This document shows positions 1 through 5,691 of a stretch of 7,861 bases of DNA, one piece after another. The stretch's first letter is position 1. Every line of letters begins with the position of its first letter. Under the pieces are notes generated by a model, which worked only from the letters and a program-made list of their open reading frames with translations, was not told where the DNA came from and did not search any database. The stretch lies in contig DAOTVS010000057.1 of assembly GCA_034436375.1 (NCBI GenBank), positions 1 through 7,861 of the forward strand, given 5' to 3'. This DNA comes from DAOTVS01 sp034436375. GTDB lineage: Bacteria > Chloroflexota > Anaerolineae > SpSt-313. A program made the translations under genes and the position numbers.

Positions 1-821
1 CGGCTCAGCGCCGCCCACTCTTCCAGCGTCAAGGTCTCGGCACGGCGGTGCGGGTCGATGCCGGCGCGCCGGAGGGCAGACTCGACCTGCCCGGCTGGCC
101 GGTGCAGCCCCGCCGCGAGTGAGTTGCGCAGTTGCTTGCGCCGCTGCCCAAACCCTGCGCGCACCACGGCAAAGAAATGCGCCGCATCCGGCACATCCAC
201 CGCAGGCTGGGGATAGACGTCGATGCGCACGATGGCGGAATCGACCTTGGGCGCCGGGTAAAAGGCGCCGGCCGGGATGCGCGCGATGCGCCGGGGCCGG
301 CCATAGAACTGCACGCTCACGGCCAGCAGGCTCATGTTGGGGGGGGCAGCCGTGATGCGGTCGGCCACTTCGCGCTGCACTGTCACCACGAGCAGGGAGG
401 GCTGCGGCCTGGCCTCGAGCAGATGGCGCAGGGCAGCTGAAGTGATATAGTAGGGGAGGTTGGCCACAACCTTGTAGGGCCGCCCCCTGCTGAGGGCGCC
501 TGGGTCTACCGCGAGGATATCGCCCTCGACAATCTTCACGTTGGGGCGGTCGCTCAGCTCCTGCCGCAGGACGCCGACCATCTCGTGATCCAGCTCGATT
601 GCGATGACCTGCCCTGCCGCCTCGGAGAGCATCCGCGTGAGTTGTCCCACCCCTGGGCCCACTTCCAGCACCAGGTCGCCTGGAGTCAGTTCTGCCGCCT
701 CGACAATCTGTGTGAGGGCGCGCCGGTCCACCAGGAAATTCTGCCCCAGCGCCTTGCGCGGCCGCAGGCCGTAGCGACGCAGAATCTCACGCGGGTCAAT
801 CACGGTCACATTCACAAGCAT
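1..821 (-). CDS. rsmA: RsmA (KsgA) 16S rRNA (adenine1518/1519-N6,N6)-dimethyltransferase, 3' end cut by window edge
   Basis: Translating the minus strand from the ATG at 821 gives 273 codons open to the window edge. The protein shows the family signatures in order: LGQNFL (residues 25-30), SAM-binding motif I LEVGPGVGQLT (52-62), the acidic ribose-binding strand VIAIELD (72-78), EGDIL (99-103) and the catalytic NLPYY motif (121-125). Further on are FYPAPKVDSAIVRI and the C-terminal helical segment AGFGQRRKQLRNSL. RsmA dimethylates two adjacent adenines in the 3' terminal helix 45 of 16S rRNA during late small-subunit assembly. The family is about 260-290 aa, so only a few residues are missing. 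The start is not backed by a strong Shine-Dalgarno; GTG codons a few residues in are alternatives. It lies 62 bases downstream of the 3D-domain gene on the same strand, and is probably its operon partner. Identification is very secure. Confidence 0.96.
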   Translation of the reverse strand, partial: MLVNVTVIDPREILRRYGLRPRKALGQNFLVDRRALTQIVEAAELTPGDLVLEVGPGVGQLTRMLSEAAGQVIAIELDHEMVGVLRQELSDRPNVKIVEGDILAVDPGALSRGRPYKVVANLPYYITSAALRHLLEARPQPSLLVVTVQREVADRITAAPPNMSLLAVSVQFYGRPRRIARIPAGAFYPAPKVDSAIVRIDVYPQPAVDVPDAAHFFAVVRAGFGQRRKQLRNSLAAGLHRPAGQVESALRRAGIDPHRRAETLTLEEWAALS

Positions 822-883
822 CTGCGTGTTTTATCCGAAAACAGTGCTGCCGCAAGCCTGCATTCGCTATTCTCACTGTGTGT

Positions 884-2572
884 CTACTTCATCAACTGCA
901 TATTGGGCAGCACCCAACGGATCTGGCTGCGCGGCGGCGCCGGGGTGAGTAAATAGACGTCGATAGTCTTCCACCAATCGATGAAATTGCTCTGGTCATA
1001 GGCCAGGTCGATATGCTGGCCCTTGATGGCGCCGCCGGTGTCGCCTGCAACCCCCTGACCATAGCCCGGCACATACATCTTGGTGTAGAGCGGAATCACC
1101 TTGGGGTCGACGGCGATGATTCCCTTGTGCACCGGCCAGCCGACGCGCGTGATGCCATAGGTGGGATCACCCGGGCTCTTGCCGCAGGTCGCCGCTGTAT
1201 AGGCGGTCACGAACACCCGGATCTTGCGCCAATAGGTGAGGGTTCCCTCGGGTGTGGAGAGGGGCCGTTCCACGATCTTGGTGCCATACGACACGATACG
1301 GTTCTGAGGCGGCTGATCGACCCATTCCTTTTCCAACGTGCGGCTGACCTCGATGCCGTTCTCGGTGCGCACGTGCAGGCTGCGCTTGAACACACCCGGC
1401 GCGCCGGGGTTGTCGAGTTGCTGGTGATCGATCTCCAGATCTGGGTTGCCCCGGTACTGGAGCTCAAAGGCAATGGGCTCTTGCTCGACGATATCGGATT
1501 CCTGCACCCGCACCAGGGTCACCCGCATATTGTTGCTGAGGCTCTCAGTCAGGCTGGGCCTGGTGTAATCCAATGCGCCCAGGCTGAGCCCCTCATCCTT
1601 CAGCAGGTCACTCACCGTCTTGGCGCGAGTACGCGTTTGGCGGACCTTACCGTCTGCATACAGGGTGACGGGCCGCGAGCGCTCAATGGTGGCCGAGAGG
1701 CCGGGCTTGATGGGCGTATCGAGCGGCGGTTCGATCACATCGGCCGCATAGAGCACGATGCCCTTTTGCAGGAGCGCTTCGCCCAGGGTGCGCGCTGTGG
1801 TCAGGAAGGTGTAGGGCACCTGTCCATCCTGCACGCCAATAGGCACTGCACGCTGGACGTCTATGTTCAGGGGGGCGGGGGATGCATTGATATCCGTATT
1901 GCGGCCGCCCCGGCTGGACGCCATGCGCATACGCCGGCTTACCTCGCTGGCGGGCTGCCCGGCAGTCGCCAGGCTGGCCATGGGCTGCACCTCCTGCCCA
2001 TTCACCGTGATGCGATCCTCAGGGATCCATTTGATCCCTGCCTCGGTAAGGGCATTGCCGATATTATCAGCCAGGGTGCGGAAGACCATGGGTTTGCCGT
2101 CGACGGTAATGTTGAGCGTGCGCGCCCGTTGGATGCGCACATGCTGCCCCGATCGCAGGGGCGCGCTCACCGGGGGGTCGACGCGGTCTTCGGGCAGGAT
2201 CTGGATGTTCGCCTCGGTGAGGGCGTCGCCGATGGTGTCCAGGTGCGAGCGCACCGTCACCGTCCGCCCATCAACCTCGACATAGAGGGTACGCAGCGTG
2301 CGCACATAGCCCCAGGCCAGGGCGCTGAGCAACACCAGCACGCCGGCCAGGGCTGCCAGACCGCGCCAATGCCGGTGCAGAGCATCCGCCACCGCGGCTT
2401 CGCGGATCGTTTCGGCAGCGGTGTTACGCCAGGCCCCTATACGGTAGGCCCACCCAAAACGGTAGGGCAAGCGGGAGGGCGCTCCGGTGGAAACCCCACG
2501 TGGGGTTTTCTCCGCAAAGACCCGGTGACGGATTTTCTCTGTGAGACGGTTGCCGTGCAATGTTTGGTTCAC
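884..2572 (-). CDS. YabE-like cell-wall protein: membrane anchor, DUF348 repeats, G5 and 3D domains
   Basis: 562 aa, GTG start overlapping the upstream stop as GTGA. Residues 1-65 are basic and unassigned; one membrane segment covers about 71-90 (LAALAGVLVLLSALAWGY), so the rest is outside the membrane. Four DUF348-like repeats follow, starting near 96, 152, 236 and 300, each with the pattern T.GDALTEA..I.PED. The first two are near twins (GDALTEANIQILPEDR and GNALTEAGIKWIPEDR). A G5 domain covers about 351-430 and a 3D domain about 452-542. The three 3D aspartates are D489 (AVDPKVIPL), D511 (GDTGGAIKG) and D522 (HIDLAY). By family knowledge, 3D domains share the MltA-like double-psi barrel fold of lytic transglycosylases, and Bacillus YabE is a putative peptidoglycan-active, Rpf/Sps-like protein; the exact reaction here is inferred. 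YabE lies near ksgA in Bacillota too, matching the rsmA neighbour here. The Shine-Dalgarno at the GTG is weak, so a start further in is possible. Confidence 0.93.
   Translation of the reverse strand: MNQTLHGNRLTEKIRHRVFAEKTPRGVSTGAPSRLPYRFGWAYRIGAWRNTAAETIREAAVADALHRHWRGLAALAGVLVLLSALAWGYVRTLRTLYVEVDGRTVTVRSHLDTIGDALTEANIQILPEDRVDPPVSAPLRSGQHVRIQRARTLNITVDGKPMVFRTLADNIGNALTEAGIKWIPEDRITVNGQEVQPMASLATAGQPASEVSRRMRMASSRGGRNTDINASPAPLNIDVQRAVPIGVQDGQVPYTFLTTARTLGEALLQKGIVLYAADVIEPPLDTPIKPGLSATIERSRPVTLYADGKVRQTRTRAKTVSDLLKDEGLSLGALDYTRPSLTESLSNNMRVTLVRVQESDIVEQEPIAFELQYRGNPDLEIDHQQLDNPGAPGVFKRSLHVRTENGIEVSRTLEKEWVDQPPQNRIVSYGTKIVERPLSTPEGTLTYWRKIRVFVTAYTAATCGKSPGDPTYGITRVGWPVHKGIIAVDPKVIPLYTKMYVPGYGQGVAGDTGGAIKGQHIDLAYDQSNFIDWWKTIDVYLLTPAPPRSQIRWVLPNMQLMK
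2491..2508. repeat. 18-bp perfect palindrome inside the 5' end of the 3D-domain gene
   Basis: AAACCCCACGTGGGGTTT reads identically on both strands. It lies in codons 22-28 of the 3D-domain gene, in the segment before the membrane anchor, where no domain is recognised. In the mRNA it could form a tight GC-rich hairpin near the start of translation. It could also be a DNA-binding site or part of an inserted repeat. Confidence 0.6.
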
Positions 2573-3822
2573 ATTCCGTATCCCAGAGCGTGGGCAGCCG
2601 CCTCCCCGGCCAAGTAGCCGGTCGAGAAGGCTGCCTGGAGGTTGTAGCCGCCGGTGTCGGCGTCAATGTCAATGACCTCACCACAACAGTAGAGACCCCG
2701 CACCAACCGAGACTGCATCGTGCGCGGGTCAAGCTCGTTCACAGCCACACCGCCCGCCGTGATGATCGCCTCGGCGATAGGCCGCGAGCCTACGATGGTT
2801 AAGCGGAAATCGCGCAGCAGCCGGAAGAGCCGGCCGCGTTCTTCAGCTGTGATCTGGTTGCCGGGCTTGTCGGGTGCGATGCCCGTCAGCTCGAGAAAGA
2901 CCGGGATCAGCAGGCGGGGCAAAAGCTCTGCTAATAACCGATGATAGCTCCGCCGCCCGAATTGGTCAAAATCGCGTCGGAGCCGTGCGTCGAGCTGTTC
3001 ATCGTTCAGCGCGGGTTTGAGATCGATCGCGATCTCAGCCCGGCCCCGTGTCGCTGCCTCGGCGGCTCGCTTGCTCAGGCTCAGGATGATCGGCCCCGAA
3101 ATACCGTAATGGGTAAAGAGCATCTCGCCAAACTCAGAGGCGAGCGCCCGGCCGTTCAGGAGCAGGGTGGCGCGCACGTGGCGCAGGGAGAGCCCTTGCA
3201 GGCCAGCGACAAAGGGCTCGGCGGTAACCAGGGGCACCAAAGCAGGCCGTGGCGGTACGATGGTGTGCCCCACCGCCTCCAAAAGGCGATAACCGTCACC
3301 GGTAGAGCCGGTGCCGGGGTAGGAGGCGCCGCCTGTGGCGACAATGACAGCCTGAGCGGGGAATTCGCGCTCCGCGCAGGCCACACCGCGGATAGCGCCA
3401 TCTTTGACCAGGAGAGCGTCGATGCGGGTGCGCCGCCGGAGTTGGACCCCGCCAACGCGCAGATAGGCCAACAGCGCATCAGCGATCACATCGGCATCGT
3501 TCGCCTCGGGAAAGACCCTCCCGCCGCGCTCAACGACCGTAGGCGCGCCCCGTTGGGCAAAGAATGCGCGCAGATCATCCACAAAAAAGCGGCTAAACGC
3601 GCCATACAGGAAGCGGCCGTTGGCGCCGAAATGATCAATAAAATCCTCCAGGGGCGCCACATTGGTCACGTTGCAGCGTCCCTTGCCGGTGATGCGTAGC
3701 TTGTTGCCGAGTTTGGGCGTTTTTTCCAACAGGCTCACGGTAGCGCCCAGCTCGGCGGCTCGCCCTGCGGCCATCATACCCGATGCACCGCCGCCAACGA
3801 CAAGCGCGATCGGTTCGTCCAA
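2569..3822 (-). CDS. HI0933/YhiN (BaiN/RdsA-like) family FAD-dependent oxidoreductase
   Basis: 417 aa from the proposed TTG start. N-terminal dinucleotide-binding Rossmann motif GGGASG (residues 10-15) followed by the ribose-binding glutamate at about 33 (LLEK). The family signature KLRITGKGRCNVTN is at 41-54, and ATGGASYPGTGSTGDGY in the middle. The C-terminal FAD-contacting stretch is GLYCCGEVIDIDADTGGYN, then LQAAFSTGYLAG (to about 406). This matches the usual ~400-aa HI0933 family. Members bind FAD and NAD(P)H; one clostridial member reduces bile acid intermediates, but most have no known substrate and none can be assigned here. The start is chosen because TTG at 3822 has GAGGT five bases upstream and places the GxGxxG strand close to the N-terminus as usual. 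An ATG at 3933 is in frame, but its extra 37 codons run through the heptad repeat (reading THYVLRTTLR) and are unlikely to be protein. The gene is first of a minus-strand trio; its last bases overlap the 3D-domain gene. Confidence 0.93.
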   Translation of the reverse strand: MDEPIALVVGGGASGMMAAGRAAELGATVSLLEKTPKLGNKLRITGKGRCNVTNVAPLEDFIDHFGANGRFLYGAFSRFFVDDLRAFFAQRGAPTVVERGGRVFPEANDADVIADALLAYLRVGGVQLRRRTRIDALLVKDGAIRGVACAEREFPAQAVIVATGGASYPGTGSTGDGYRLLEAVGHTIVPPRPALVPLVTAEPFVAGLQGLSLRHVRATLLLNGRALASEFGEMLFTHYGISGPIILSLSKRAAEAATRGRAEIAIDLKPALNDEQLDARLRRDFDQFGRRSYHRLLAELLPRLLIPVFLELTGIAPDKPGNQITAEERGRLFRLLRDFRLTIVGSRPIAEAIITAGGVAVNELDPRTMQSRLVRGLYCCGEVIDIDADTGGYNLQAAFSTGYLAGEAAAHALGYGM

Positions 3823-3833
3823 CCCATACCTCA

Positions 3834-3966
3834 ACGTAGTACGTAATACGTAATGCGTGAGGTCGCCAGCGCGGAGCATCCATGGCTTTTCGTAGCGCTC
3901 GCCATGGCAAAGCCTGCACGAAGCAGCGGGCATGTCGCAATGGCAATTCTACGCATTACGCATCAC
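3834..3966. repeat. Degenerate heptad repeat with inverted arms (ACGTAAT / ACGCATT type)
   Basis: Positions 3834-3861 are four head-to-tail heptads: acgtagt, acgtaat, acgtaat, gcgtgag. Positions 3951-3964 carry acgcatt and acgcatc, which read as the same motif (aatgcgt) on the other strand. The two arms face each other across about 90 bases that contain a CCATGGC/GCCATGG inverted pair. It sits just upstream of the flavoprotein gene and downstream of the SRP RNA terminator. It looks like an interspersed intergenic repeat rather than coding sequence. Confidence 0.65.
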
Positions 3967-3972
3967 ATCACG

Positions 3973-4010
3973 AAAAAGGGGGCGGAACCCCAATGTGTGG
4001 ACCCGCCCCC
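3973..4010 (-). terminator. Rho-independent terminator of the SRP RNA gene
   Basis: On the minus strand, a perfect 8-bp stem (GGGGGCGG at 4010-4003 against CCGCCCCC at 3985-3978) with a 17-base loop is followed directly by TTTTT (3977-3973). It begins 18 bases after the predicted SRP RNA 3' end. Confidence 0.88.
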
Positions 4011-4027
4011 GGCTAATCGATCATGAA

Positions 4028-4299
4028 CAGGCCGTGCACCCTCTGTCGACACGTCGTACCCGGCTTGCCTCAGACAGCTTGCTCCAGCCAGGAACCCCTG
4101 CGGCACCCAGAGTAGGCCACTTACCGCTGCTTCCTTCCGGACCTGACGGGGTTTGTGGATCTCTGCCGCGCAGGACCCAGCTTTCATCGCCGCTCCTCCG
4201 AGACAGTCCCAAGCGCGCCGAGCCTCGAGAGGGAATTCAACCCCGCTATAGCGGATTGCGGGTGCAGGGCACCGCTAGCTCCCCGTCTAGCACGACCTG
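4028..4299 (-). ncRNA. ffs: Signal recognition particle RNA, long Bacillus-type form
   Basis: The minus strand contains the near-invariant SRP domain IV core GTCAGGTCCGGAAGGAAGCA (4151-4132), which forms the GGAA-capped hairpin bound by Ffh. Unlike the ~110-nt 4.5S RNA of Escherichia coli, the similarity to the Bacillus small cytoplasmic RNA continues on both sides. Upstream are the Alu-domain blocks GTGCTAG..GGGGAG.TAGCGGTGCCCTG, AATCCGCT and GGGTCCTGCGC. Downstream are GTGCCGCAGGGG, TCGACAGAGG and the terminal GGTGCACGG. The two ends pair (CAGGTCGTGC with GCACGGCCTG, one G-U). Length about 272 nt, close to the ~270-nt Bacillus RNA. The RNA joins Ffh and FtsY in co-translational membrane targeting. 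Ends are set by the pairing and promoter spacing, good to a few bases. No protein frame here is credible. Confidence 0.94.
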
Positions 4300-4304
4300 C
4301 CTTA

Positions 4305-4333
4305 ATGTTACACTAAATGAGGGCGCTTGTCAA
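4305..4333 (-). promoter_or_regulatory. Sigma-70-type promoter of the SRP RNA gene
   Basis: On the minus strand, a consensus -35 TTGACA (4333-4328) and a -10 TAACAT (4310-4305) are separated by exactly 17 bases. The predicted start at about 4298 coincides with the 5' strand of the SRP RNA closing helix. Confidence 0.82.
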
Positions 4334-4358
4334 GCACCTGGACTTGACAGGTTATGGT

Positions 4359-4420
4359 AAAAAGAGCAGCGCCCCAGGGCTCTGACAGGCTTTTGGAACC
4401 CTGTCAGATCTTTGGGGCGC
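4359..4420 (-). terminator. Two-tier hairpin terminator after tRNA-Ser
   Basis: Reading the minus strand after the tRNA CCA, an outer stem GCGCCCC (4420-4414) pairs with GGGGCGC (4375-4369). It encloses an inner perfect 8-bp hairpin CTGACAGG (4407-4400) with CCTGTCAG (4389-4382). TTTTT (4363-4359) follows five bases after the outer stem. The length and nested stems are unusual for a simple terminator, so it may be a repeat recruited as one. Confidence 0.75.
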
Positions 4421-4428
4421 ATACAACC

Positions 4429-4517
4429 TGGCGGAGAGGGCGGGATTTGAACCCGCGAGGCTCATCGCCTACACGATTTCCAATCGTGCGCACTCGGCCG
4501 GACTATGCGACCTCTCC
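4429..4517 (-). tRNA. tRNA-Ser (anticodon GGA)
   Basis: Full class II cloverleaf on the minus strand. Acceptor GGAGAGG (4517-4511) pairs with CCTCTCC, followed by discriminator G and an encoded CCA (4431-4429). D stem GCAT/GTGC; anticodon stem CACGA/TCGTG around TTGGAAA (anticodon GGA). The long variable arm has an AGGC/GCCT stem, as expected for serine. T arm GCGGG-TTCAAAT-CCCGC. Reads UCC and UCU codons. Confidence 0.97.
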
Positions 4518-4529
4518 AGGCAGGCGCAT

Positions 4530-4558
4530 AGTATACCATGCCTGGCCGATTCCGGCAA
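4530..4558 (-). promoter_or_regulatory. Promoter of tRNA-Ser
   Basis: On the minus strand, TTGCCG (4558-4553), 17-base spacer, then TATACT (4535-4530) preceded by TGG, giving an extended -10. Transcription would start about five to seven bases before the tRNA 5' end. Confidence 0.75.
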
Positions 4559-4648
4559 GCCTCCGCCAGCAGAAATGGCCAGCGGCAACCGGCTGCGGGG
4601 GTGCAGTCCAATCTGGGGCGAATGTGTACACCCTGGCCGTGTCGTGCC

Positions 4649-4783
4649 CCTCTTACCCCCACCCCGGCCCGCCCCGCGAGGGCAGGGGATGTGGTATTGG
4701 GGTTCTGGCGGGCCGCTACGCAGCCCGCCAGAACCCCCAGTTCACGGGCTCCTTCTCACCCTGGTGGGGAGGGGGTAGGGAGG
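4649..4783. repeat. Palindromic intergenic element with perfect 15-bp hairpin (REP/MITE-like)
   Basis: The region 4560-4939 has no credible gene. Inside it, GGGGTTCTGGCGGGC (4699-4713) is the exact reverse complement of GCCCGCCAGAACCCC (4723-4737), with a nine-base loop. Outside this, the C-rich block 4649-4666 (tctTACCCCCaccccgg) is imperfectly complementary to the G-rich block 4761-4783 (ggtggggaGGGGGTAgggagg). A small GCCC-CGCGA-GGGC hairpin lies at 4671-4683. There is no T-run, so it does not look like a terminator. The nested symmetry fits a non-coding interspersed repeat. The rest of 4784-4930 shows nothing recognisable. Confidence 0.6.
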
Positions 4784-4932
4784 ATGGGCATCACGCTGCG
4801 GCTGAGCGACAGCCTCCGATCCGCCGCCAGATTGAGCTGCTGCGGGCAGTGCAGAAAGCCTTGGTGTGCCCGTCGAGCGCGCAATTGCTCAGAAGGTGCT
4901 GGCACCGGGTTTGCTACAGCCCCTGTAGTGTA

Positions 4933-4939
4933 GAGGAGG
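4933..4939 (+). promoter_or_regulatory. Ribosome binding site deciding the YIP1-like start
   Basis: GAGGAGG ends directly against the ATG at 4940 but lies six bases before a second in-frame ATG at 4946. The latter spacing is normal, so 4946 is preferred. Confidence 0.75.
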
Positions 4940-4945
4940 ATGAGC

Positions 4946-5512
4946 ATGCTCGCTGAACGCATCAAGGGCGCCTTTAGCTTCCGGCGCGGGGTGTACGCCG
5001 ACGTTGAGCACGATCCAGCCTTTACCCCGACGGCCTGGGGGCTGGTGGCCGGGGCCAGCTTTCTCAACCAGCTTGGCGCCAACATCGGCGCCGGCATATT
5101 GGGATACATCCTGGGCGCTCTCATCGGCACAGCGGCGGCAGTAGGCGGCTTTGCCCTCGCCGCCGCCGTCATCTCGTGGGTAGGGCGCGGCGCCTTTGGC
5201 GCCGCGGTGACCTTTCACGAGCTGGTGCGCACCCTGGGCCTGGCTTACGTGTGGAATGCCATCGGCGTGCTGGCGGTGCTCGGGGCGGTTTCGCCCGTCC
5301 TTGGGGCCATCGTCGCGCCCATCGTCTTTGCCGCCGGCGTCGCCGCGCTGGTCGCCTGGTTCTTTGCCGCCAAAGAGGCCCTGGATCTGCCCTGGGGCAA
5401 GACCATCGGCGCCGTTCTGCTCGGCTGGCTCGCCCTGATCGCCGCCCTGATCGCCGGCGCCATTCTCATCAGCCTCTTTGTCACAGGGTTGGGGGCCATC
5501 GGCGGGCTGTAG
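4946..5512 (+). CDS. YIP1 family-like integral membrane protein
   Basis: 188 aa. A short cytoplasmic N-terminus (MLAERIKGAFSFRRGVYADV) resembles the R.RGV..DV/EI lead-in typical of bacterial YIP1-domain proteins. About five hydrophobic segments rich in Ala, Gly, Ile and Leu follow, with a conserved-looking polar turn containing FHELVRTLGLAYVWN between segments two and three. Bacterial YIP1-like proteins have no established biochemical role; the eukaryotic Yip1 family acts in vesicle trafficking, which should not be transferred. Low-complexity membrane sequence makes the family call moderate. The start at 4946 is set by the GAGGAGG spacing (ATG at 4940 would add two residues). It is the first plus-strand gene after the divergent RNA genes. 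The next promoter begins four bases after its stop, so it appears to be a single-gene unit. No clear promoter is visible upstream. Confidence 0.8.
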   Translation: MLAERIKGAFSFRRGVYADVEHDPAFTPTAWGLVAGASFLNQLGANIGAGILGYILGALIGTAAAVGGFALAAAVISWVGRGAFGAAVTFHELVRTLGLAYVWNAIGVLAVLGAVSPVLGAIVAPIVFAAGVAALVAWFFAAKEALDLPWGKTIGAVLLGWLALIAALIAGAILISLFVTGLGAIGGL

Positions 5513-5515
5513 CGG

Positions 5516-5544
5516 TTCACAGGGGGGCTGGTTCGGGGTATAAT
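5516..5544 (+). promoter_or_regulatory. Strong sigma-70-type promoter ahead of the nucleotidyltransferase module
   Basis: TTCACA (5516-5521), 17-base spacer, perfect TATAAT (5539-5544). Predicted start near 5551, giving an untranslated leader of about 140 bases before the GTG at 5692. Confidence 0.8.
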
Positions 5545-5550
5545 AGAGGA

Positions 5551-5691
5551 ACGTCGTAAGACGGCCAGTTGGGATGTCTGCCTGGAAAGAAGCGCCCGGC
5601 CGGAAACCTGTGAGCAGTTGCCCGGCGTGGTAGAGACGGCCCGGTAGGCCGTGTGCCGGGTGGAAACACGCGAACTGGAAGGAGTGTGGGC
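5551..5691 (+). promoter_or_regulatory. Structured 5' leader, candidate cis-acting RNA
   Basis: Helices visible by eye: CGTC-GTAA-GACG (5552-5563, GNRA-type loop). CCAGTT (5565-5570) pairs perfectly with AACTGG (5673-5678), which closes almost the whole leader and ends one base before the AAGGAG ribosome site (5679-5684). CCCGGC (5621-5626) pairs with GCCGGG (5655-5660), enclosing ACGGCC-CGGTA-GGCCGT (5636-5652). GTG-GAAA-CAC (5660-5669) is a second GNRA-type loop. Competing pairings also exist: CGTGT 5650-5654 with ACACG 5666-5670, and GCCGG 5599-5603 with CCGGC 5622-5626. A 19-codon open frame (ATG 5574 to TAG 5633) with no good ribosome site lies inside. It matches no riboswitch class that I recognise. 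GC-rich sequence folds easily, so this is tentative. Confidence 0.4.

Noticed and set aside
822..883. Possible terminator between the 3D-domain gene and rsmA (CAGTG/CACTG then TTTT)
   Set aside because: Only a 5-bp stem with a 26-base loop; too weak to call, and co-transcription is more likely.
1013..2617. 534-codon open frame on the plus strand opposite the 3D-domain gene
   Set aside because: It is antisense to a gene with four recognisable domains, has no recognisable motif itself, and long antisense frames are expected at this GC content.
2941..3699. 252-codon plus-strand frame opposite the flavoprotein gene
   Set aside because: It is a shadow of the HI0933-family gene with no domain signature.
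3823..3933. ATG-started N-terminal extension of the flavoprotein
   Set aside because: It is encoded by heptad repeats, lies before the expected Rossmann strand, and the TTG at 3822 has a good Shine-Dalgarno.
3932..4360. 142-codon plus-strand frame across 3932-4360
   Set aside because: It is antisense to the SRP RNA and its terminator and has no protein similarity that I recognise.
4914..4928. CTACAG-CCC-CTGTAG inverted repeat before the YIP1-like gene
   Set aside because: Short arms with a three-base spacer near the ribosome site; plausible by chance and no partner site seen.
4354..4956. 200-codon plus-strand frame containing RGRDLNPR-like sequence
   Set aside because: It runs antisense through tRNA-Ser; this peptide is a well-known false translation of tRNA genes.
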